The notes beneath the pieces were generated by a model. The model ran no database searches. It was not told the DNA's origin and saw only the letters and a program-made list of their open reading frames with translations. Below are positions 59,340 to 64,000 of a stretch of DNA of 64,000 nt, one piece after another; position 1 is the first letter of the stretch, and each line of letters starts with the position of its first letter. This stretch comes from Streptomyces griseorubiginosus (GTDB lineage Bacteria; Actinomycetota; Actinomycetes; Streptomycetales; Streptomycetaceae). The DNA lies in assembly GCF_017614965.1 (NCBI RefSeq), contig NZ_WVUG01000001.1:45098-109097 (forward strand), in the 5' to 3' direction. The translations under genes were made by a program, and so were the position numbers.

Positions 59340-60236
59340 TCACTTGAGTGCTCCCGCCGACAGCCCGCTGATGATGTGCCGCTGTGCGACGGCGTAGAAG
59401 ACGACGATCGGCAGCACCGCGATGAGTGAGGCGGCGAGCAGGATCTGCTGTTGCGGGGAGTCCGCGGAGACGAAGTTGGTGAGCCCTCGCTGCACCGGCA
59501 TCAGTGAGCTGTCGTTGAACAGCACCAGGCCCATGAGGTACTCGTTCCAGACCCCCATGGCCTGGATGACGGCCACCGCGACAAGGCCCGGCTTGGCCAG
59601 CGGGAGGATGATCCGCCAGAACGTGCCGAGCAGGGAGGCACCGTCGATCGCGGCCGCCTCCTCCAGCTCCCTGGGCTGGCTGGCGAAGAAGCCGCGCATG
59701 ATCAGGATGGAGATGGGCAGCCCGCCGGCGATGAGCACGAGGATGTAGCCGATCCGGGTGTTGGCGAGCCCGAGGGTGATCAGCAGCTTGTACTGGGCGA
59801 TGAACGAGGCCGGCATCGGGATGATCATGATGACGAGAAGGGCGGCCACGACAGCTCCCCGGCCGGGGAACTCGATGCGCGCGAGGGCGTACCCGGCCAG
59901 GCTCGCGATGACCAGGATCCCGAGGACCGCGGCCGCCGTGTAGAGGAGGCTGTTGGGCAGGTACTGGCTGAACCCGCCCTCGTTCCAGGCGGTGGCGAAG
60001 TTGCCCCATTCGAAGGGGTGGGGGATCGGGTTGGTCCCCTTGTACAGCTGCTTGGCGCTCTGCAGGGATCCGCTCAGCACCCACAGCACCGGCACCAGAG
60101 CCTCGAGGGCGCCCGCGACCAGCAGGGCGTACAGGGCCATACGCGGCAGCCGGCCGGCATGGCGTCGTGGGCCGGGGACCGGCTGCGACACCGACGAGGT
60201 ACTGGACTCCTGTGCCGGGTCGAGAAGCGTGTTCAC
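59340..60236 (-). CDS. Carbohydrate ABC transporter permease (MalG-like)
   Basis: 298 residues from GTG 60236, two bases after the upstream permease stop and behind GAGAAGGGA. Six membrane helices; EAA loop ELEEAAAIDGASLLGTFWRIILPLAKP. Longer open reading to 60551 lies within the neighbouring permease gene. Partner of the permease at 60239; an ATPase gene is again absent and MsiK sharing is likely. Confidence 0.93.
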   Translation of the reverse strand: MNTLLDPAQESSTSSVSQPVPGPRRHAGRLPRMALYALLVAGALEALVPVLWVLSGSLQSAKQLYKGTNPIPHPFEWGNFATAWNEGGFSQYLPNSLLYTAAAVLGILVIASLAGYALARIEFPGRGAVVAALLVIMIIPMPASFIAQYKLLITLGLANTRIGYILVLIAGGLPISILIMRGFFASQPRELEEAAAIDGASLLGTFWRIILPLAKPGLVAVAVIQAMGVWNEYLMGLVLFNDSSLMPVQRGLTNFVSADSPQQQILLAASLIAVLPIVVFYAVAQRHIISGLSAGALK

Positions 60237-60238
60237 GG

Positions 60239-61144
60239 TCAACGTCCCTTCTCCGTCCGGGAGTCGGTGCTGCCGCCGAGCCTGCGGGAGACCCACAGCT
60301 GGAGGCAGGCCAGGGCGATCAGGCACAGCCCGAAGATGACGGACATCGCGGCCGCGCGGCCGTACTCGCTGTACTGGAAGGCCTGTTGGTAGATGTGCAG
60401 GGTGGGGACCTCGGTGTGGCCTGCGGGGCCGCCGTTGGTCAGCACCTGGACCGTGCCGAAGATCTGCAGACCGCTGAGCAGGGTCAGCACGCTGACGATG
60501 CCGGTGACGTGGGACATGCCGGGCCAGGTGACATAACGGAACTGGGCCCATCCCCGGGCTCCGTCCAGGGACGAGGCCTCGTACAGCTCCTTGGGGACGT
60601 CCTGCCGGCCGGCGAGGAAGAGGATGAAGCCGAATCCCCAGTGGTACCAGACGAACACGGCGGCCACCGCGATCACGGCGGTCGTGGGGTCGCCCAGCCA
60701 GTTGTGCTGAAGACCGTCGAGGCCGACGGCCTTCAGCGTCTGGTTGACCACCCCGATGTTCGGGTCGAGGAACCAGGAGAACATCACACCCACCACGACG
60801 GTGGAGAACACCCCGGGCAGGTAGTAGACGGTGCGGAAGAACGCCGATCCGCGGCGGGCCCGGTGCACGGCCAGGGCCATGACCATCGACACCGCGTTGG
60901 CGACGACCAGGCCGACCACGCCGTAGAGGACGGCGTTCTTCATCGAGCCCCAGAACTGGGTGTCGTGCAACACGTACCGGTAGTTGTCGAGCCCGACGTA
61001 GGGCGTGTCCAGGCTCACCCCGTCCCAGGACTGGAAACTCAGCTGGATGCCCTGTACGAACGGGACCACCGTGAACAGGGCGATCACGGCCAGCGCCGGC
61101 GCGAGGAAGAGCCAGGCCGCCAGAACGCGACTGCGGCGCCGCAT
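60239..61144 (-). CDS. Carbohydrate ABC transporter permease (MalF-like)
   Basis: 301 residues, six membrane helices, EAA loop ELYEASSLDGARGWAQFRYVTWPGM. ATG 61144 overlaps the binding-protein stop as TAATG. With the permease at 59340 it forms the channel of the second sugar importer in this window. Confidence 0.93.
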   Translation of the reverse strand: MRRRSRVLAAWLFLAPALAVIALFTVVPFVQGIQLSFQSWDGVSLDTPYVGLDNYRYVLHDTQFWGSMKNAVLYGVVGLVVANAVSMVMALAVHRARRGSAFFRTVYYLPGVFSTVVVGVMFSWFLDPNIGVVNQTLKAVGLDGLQHNWLGDPTTAVIAVAAVFVWYHWGFGFILFLAGRQDVPKELYEASSLDGARGWAQFRYVTWPGMSHVTGIVSVLTLLSGLQIFGTVQVLTNGGPAGHTEVPTLHIYQQAFQYSEYGRAAAMSVIFGLCLIALACLQLWVSRRLGGSTDSRTEKGR

Positions 61145-62478
61145 TACGCGCTCTTCTGCGCCGCGTCGAGGTCGCCGAGGACCTGATCGACCGTGCGCTC
61201 CTTGAGGATGAGCGCCTGAGTGCCCTTCTGCAGGGCGGTGTTGACCTGCTCCAGGATCTGGTTCTGGACGAGCTGGACGTCGGAGATCTTCGCGGCGATG
61301 CCCGCCAGCTGCTCGGGGACGTCCTTGTCCGACACGGCGCGCGCGGAGGGGATCAGCGGAACCCCCTTGGCCCAGACCTGCTGCTGCTTGGCGGCGGTCA
61401 GCCACTTGAGGAACTTCAGCGCCTCGGCCGCCTTCTTGCTGCGGGGGTTGACGGCCGCGCCCTTGGCGGCGCCGCCGACCAGACGCGGGGCCTGGGTGCC
61501 GTCATCGGCCTTGGGCAGGGGGAAGGAACGGAAGTCGGTGAAGTCCGGGGCCGTCGCACGCGCCACGCCGACGGCCGAGGTGCCGTCGAAGATGGCCGCG
61601 ACGCCCTGGGTGTTGAAGAAGGCCTTCTCCACGGTGGGGTTGTCGGTGGTGCCGCTGGGCAGCGAGCCGGTGGCGATCACGCCGGCGTCCCGCAGGTCGG
61701 CGATGAGCTGCAAGGTCTTGCGCCAGCCCGTGCTCTTCCAGCTGTTCTTGCCCACGAAGGTGGCGTTCAGCTCCTCGTCGGACATGTAGTTGGACGCGTA
61801 GGACTGGATCACCTGGTTGGACAGGCTCGTCGCGAACCAGAACGGGCCCTTCCCGGACTTCTTGATCTTCCGCAGCTGGTCGATGAACTCGCTCATGGAG
61901 GCGGGCGCCTGGTCCGGATCGAGCCCTGCCGCCTTGTACATCGCGGCGTTGACGAAGATGCCGAGGGCCGGGGTCTCCCAGTGGGCGCTGTAGATGCCCG
62001 GCTTCACATGCTGCGGGTTGTCCGCCCCGAACGTCGTGGTCTTCAGCGTGGCGGGCCGGAAGGTGTCGCCCCAGCCGCCCTTCATCTGGTCGGTGAGGTC
62101 CATGGCCCAGCCGGCCTTGTAGTAGGGGGCCATGGAGTGGCCGTCCACCACCGAGTACATGTCCGGCATGTCGCGGGACTGCGAGCTCGACTGGAGCTTG
62201 GTCAGGAAGTCGGTCGGGCCGACGTCGTCGATCCTGATCTTGACGCCGGTCTGCTGGGTGTACTGCTTGGCCAGCGCCTTCAGTGTCGCGGCCTGGCCCC
62301 GGGACTGGTTCATGAAGACCACCTCGGAGCCGCCGCCGGACGAGCTGCTCCCGCCCGAGCCGCAGGCGGCCAGCGTGGTGGCGGCCAGTCCGCCGCCGAC
62401 TGCGCCGAGGAAACCGCGGCGGGACAGGAACGGGGCGGCGGCCGGCGAAGCCGTCTGCGCGGTGTGGTCTCGCCTCAT
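61144..62478 (-). CDS. Sugar-binding lipoprotein of ABC transporter
   Basis: 444 residues from ATG 62478, behind GGAGGAGG. Tat signal SRRGFLG (19-25) and lipobox LAAC (Cys39) followed by a Gly/Ser linker. Family 1 solute-binding protein: SEVVFMNQSRGQAATLKALAKQY, GPTDFLTKLQ, GIYSAHWETPALGIFVNAAMYK. First gene of the seven-gene operon to 51923 and divergent from lacI (62725), with CGAAA/TTTCG palindromes between. Ligand probably an oligosaccharide released from plant cell wall (inference from the glycosidases). Confidence 0.94.
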   Translation of the reverse strand: MRRDHTAQTASPAAAPFLSRRGFLGAVGGGLAATTLAACGSGGSSSSGGGSEVVFMNQSRGQAATLKALAKQYTQQTGVKIRIDDVGPTDFLTKLQSSSQSRDMPDMYSVVDGHSMAPYYKAGWAMDLTDQMKGGWGDTFRPATLKTTTFGADNPQHVKPGIYSAHWETPALGIFVNAAMYKAAGLDPDQAPASMSEFIDQLRKIKKSGKGPFWFATSLSNQVIQSYASNYMSDEELNATFVGKNSWKSTGWRKTLQLIADLRDAGVIATGSLPSGTTDNPTVEKAFFNTQGVAAIFDGTSAVGVARATAPDFTDFRSFPLPKADDGTQAPRLVGGAAKGAAVNPRSKKAAEALKFLKWLTAAKQQQVWAKGVPLIPSARAVSDKDVPEQLAGIAAKISDVQLVQNQILEQVNTALQKGTQALILKERTVDQVLGDLDAAQKSA

Positions 62479-62529
62479 CGCGAGCCTCCTCCATGGTTCA
62501 GGGCGCCGAAACTTCACGGCGTAATTGAT

Positions 62530-62543
62530 CGAAAGAGTTTTCC
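62530..62543. promoter_or_regulatory. LacI operator candidate O2 (one mismatch)
   Basis: CGAAA-GAGT-TTTCC, nine of ten arm bases of the CGAAA-N4-TTTCG dyad, 52 bp upstream of the binding-protein start. Confidence 0.5.
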
Positions 62544-62648
62544 GTCCGATTTACTGACGGTGCACGCTAGATACGGCCGTGATCCTCGTCAACCCTTTGA
62601 ACACGACTTGTTTCGGCAGGAGGAGGTCGGCGACCGGACCGATAGGTG

Positions 62649-62666
62649 ACCGAAAAAAGTTTCGGT
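62649..62666. promoter_or_regulatory. LacI operator candidate O1 (perfect)
   Basis: ACCGAAA-AAAG-TTTCGGT, perfect 7-bp arms, 59 bp before the lacI start and about 120 bp from O2. Sequence and spacing suit LacI-type repression, perhaps with looping, of both divergent transcripts. Confidence 0.65.
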
Positions 62667-62724
62667 GCTACGGTGCTGCGCGTGAGGAAGTAGTCTGACC
62701 GGCACGCTCGTCAAAGGGGGAGTC

Positions 62725-63771
62725 ATGGCATCCGCTTCCAGCCGCGTCACACTGGCGCAGATCGCCGAGTACGCCGGTGTCTCGGTGGCCACCGTGTCCA
62801 AGGTCATCAACGGGCGCCCGGACGTGGCGCAGCAGACCCGTGACCTGGTGCTGGACCTGATGCGTCAGTACAACTACGGCGGCAACCGTGACGACCTGCG
62901 CGCCCACCCCACCGTGGAGCTGTTCTTCGGCTTCGAGCGGCTGAGCATCTACCACACCGAGCTCATCCAGAGCGTGGTCGACGCCGGGGCCCGTGAGGGC
63001 GTCGCCGTGGTGGTCAGCAGGCGCGGCGAGCACGACCCGGCGGCCGACCCCGCCGCCTGGGCCCGTGGCCTGGTCGCCGCCGGCCGGCGCGCGGTCATCA
63101 CGGTGACGGCGAACACCCTCTCCGGCCCGGTCCTCGAAGCCCTCAACCGGGTCCGGCTGCCGGTGGTGCTGCTCGACCCGGAGTCGCTGCCCGACGGCTC
63201 GATCGTCAGCGTCGGCGCGACCAACTTCGCCGGCGGCAACGCGGCCGCCGCGCATCTGCTCTCCCTCGGCCACCGTCGCATCGCCTTTCTCGGCGGCACC
63301 GAGCACGCCTGGTCCAACCAGGCCCGGCTGCACGGTTTCCGCAGCGCGATGGAGGCGGCCGGCGTGCCCGTCCTGGGCGAACTCGTCCGCCACGCCGGTA
63401 CGTTCCACGCCGCCGAGGGGGTCGAGCACGGTGCACGGCTGCTGGCCGTGGAGCCGACGCCCACCGCGGTGTTCGCCGCCTCCGACGAACTGGCCGCCGG
63501 GGTCATCGAAGCCGCCCGGGTGCGTGGTCTGCGCGTCCCCGACGACATCAGCGTCGTCGGCTTCGACAACACCCCGCTGGCCCAGGTGATCTCACCCCCG
63601 CTGACCACCATCCACGGTCCCGTCCCGGAAATGGGAACCGTGGCCCTGCGCACCGCCCTGCGCCTGGCCGCCGCCGAGGACATCGACTCCCATCACGTCG
63701 AACTCGCCACCCGCCTGGTGGTCCGTGAGTCGACCCGGGCACTGTCGGCCCCGAGCGACGCCACGCCCTGA
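62725..63771 (+). CDS. LacI-family transcriptional repressor
   Basis: 348 residues. HTH: VTLAQIAEYAGVSVATVSKVINGRPDV (about 8-34), hinge, and a periplasmic-binding-like sugar domain ending RLAAAEDIDSHHVELATRLVVRESTR. ATG 62725 follows AAAGGGGGAG. Divergent from the GH42/GH5/GH43 sugar operon and 41 bp ahead of a probable alpha-L-rhamnosidase gene, so it likely controls both through the CGAAA/TTTCG sites. Confidence 0.94.
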   Translation: MASASSRVTLAQIAEYAGVSVATVSKVINGRPDVAQQTRDLVLDLMRQYNYGGNRDDLRAHPTVELFFGFERLSIYHTELIQSVVDAGAREGVAVVVSRRGEHDPAADPAAWARGLVAAGRRAVITVTANTLSGPVLEALNRVRLPVVLLDPESLPDGSIVSVGATNFAGGNAAAAHLLSLGHRRIAFLGGTEHAWSNQARLHGFRSAMEAAGVPVLGELVRHAGTFHAAEGVEHGARLLAVEPTPTAVFAASDELAAGVIEAARVRGLRVPDDISVVGFDNTPLAQVISPPLTTIHGPVPEMGTVALRTALRLAAAEDIDSHHVELATRLVVRESTRALSAPSDATP

Positions 63772-63812
63772 ACCGACCGGCCACCCCCACGGAAAGGGAG
63801 GCGACGGCACCG

Positions 63813-64000
63813 ATGGCCACGCCTGCTCCGTACGACCTCGCCATCGACTTCGGCGGCGACCAATTCCCCGTCTCCGGCAGCAGCCCCCGCCTGTCGTGGA
63901 AGCCCCCCACCGGGATACCGGCCCACGCCGCGCACGAACTCGAGATCCACGTCGAGGACCGGCCGCCGCTGACGACCCCCGCCCACGACCACCTGTACGT
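63813..64000 (+). CDS. Probable GH78 alpha-L-rhamnosidase, N-terminal fragment
   Basis: The first 62 codons are visible, from ATG 63813 behind AAAGGGAGG, and the frame runs off the right edge. The N terminus reads APYDLAIDFGGDQFPVSGSS then PRLSWKPPTG and HELEIHVED. The PRLSWK motif followed by a strand that starts a fibronectin-like domain is characteristic of bacterial GH78 alpha-L-rhamnosidases. No signal peptide, in line with the other cytoplasmic glycosidases of this locus. Cotranscription with lacI is likely. Assignment rests on a short stretch. Confidence 0.65.
   Translation, partial: MATPAPYDLAIDFGGDQFPVSGSSPRLSWKPPTGIPAHAAHELEIHVEDRPPLTTPAHDHLY

Noticed and set aside
1..64000. CRISPR arrays, tRNA/rRNA genes, transposases, phage genes or a classic biosynthetic gene cluster
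   Set aside because: None seen. No regular direct repeats, no cloverleaf sequence noticed, no transposase motifs, and no polyketide or peptide synthetase genes.

Overview
The window is high-GC actinobacterial DNA, most likely from a Streptomyces or a close relative. The signs are the strong G/C bias at third codon positions, many GTG and TTG starts, ATGA/GTGA/TTGA/TGATG gene overlaps, twin-arginine and lipobox export signals, a mycothiol-S-conjugate-amidase-like protein, and a high density of one-component regulators (GntR, IclR, two TetR, two LysR, ROK, AraC, LacI). I see no rRNA, tRNA, CRISPR array, transposase or phage gene. The stretch reads as a chromosomal catabolic region, about 60 genes of small-molecule and glycan breakdown arranged as regulator-controlled operons.

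Layout. (1) 1-6892: a minus-strand acyl-CoA/beta-oxidation-type operon (acyl-CoA ligase, thiolase, SDR, two acyl-CoA dehydrogenases) with a divergent GntR regulator. The last visible dehydrogenase carries an in-frame TGA at codon 25. (2) 7061-12318: an NmrA-type NAD(P)-binding protein, an acyl-CoA-dehydrogenase-fold oxygenase/dehydrogenase, an alpha/beta-hydrolase lacking its nucleophilic serine, and an aldehyde dehydrogenase. The first three share an AAACRTGTTT palindrome upstream. (3) 12750-22065: an IclR regulator, an amidohydrolase-cupin pair, and a plus-strand aromatic operon (NTF2-like protein, acylpyruvate-type FAH hydrolase, CitE-type lyase, CaiB CoA-transferase, flavin hydroxylase, FMN reductase). 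A shared TGGTCCG-N5-CGGACCA operator occurs in pairs about 130 bp apart. (4) 22228-29834: a Rieske oxygenase/reductase operon ending in a maleylacetate reductase, its divergent TetR, and a GlcG/HbpS-like gene. (5) 29878-33372: LysR plus pcaF-pcaI-pcaJ, the last two steps of the beta-ketoadipate pathway. These can take up the 3-oxoadipate made by the maleylacetate reductase of (4).

(6) 33455-39791: a secreted AttH/CrtC-like lipocalin protein with a divergent TetR and a 17+17 bp palindrome, a LysR/quinone-oxidoreductase pair, an MHYT membrane sensor and a PIG-L deacetylase. (7) 40150-48981: an eight-gene minus-strand sugar operon (binding lipoprotein, two permeases, carboxylesterase, ROK repressor, pyranose-oxidase-like GMC enzyme, deaminase, TIM-barrel isomerase/lyase). 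It resembles an oxidative route for opening glycosides and is the most interesting system here. (8) 49213-51930: an AraC regulator and a small redox operon (membrane protein, molybdopterin oxidoreductase, cytochrome b). (9) 51923-64000: a second sugar operon (binding lipoprotein, two permeases, secreted propeller protein, GH42, GH5, GH43) with a divergent LacI and the start of a probable GH78 alpha-L-rhamnosidase running off the right edge.

Functions are read from protein motifs and gene order only. Family-level calls are mostly firm. Substrates are inferred and should be treated as hypotheses.
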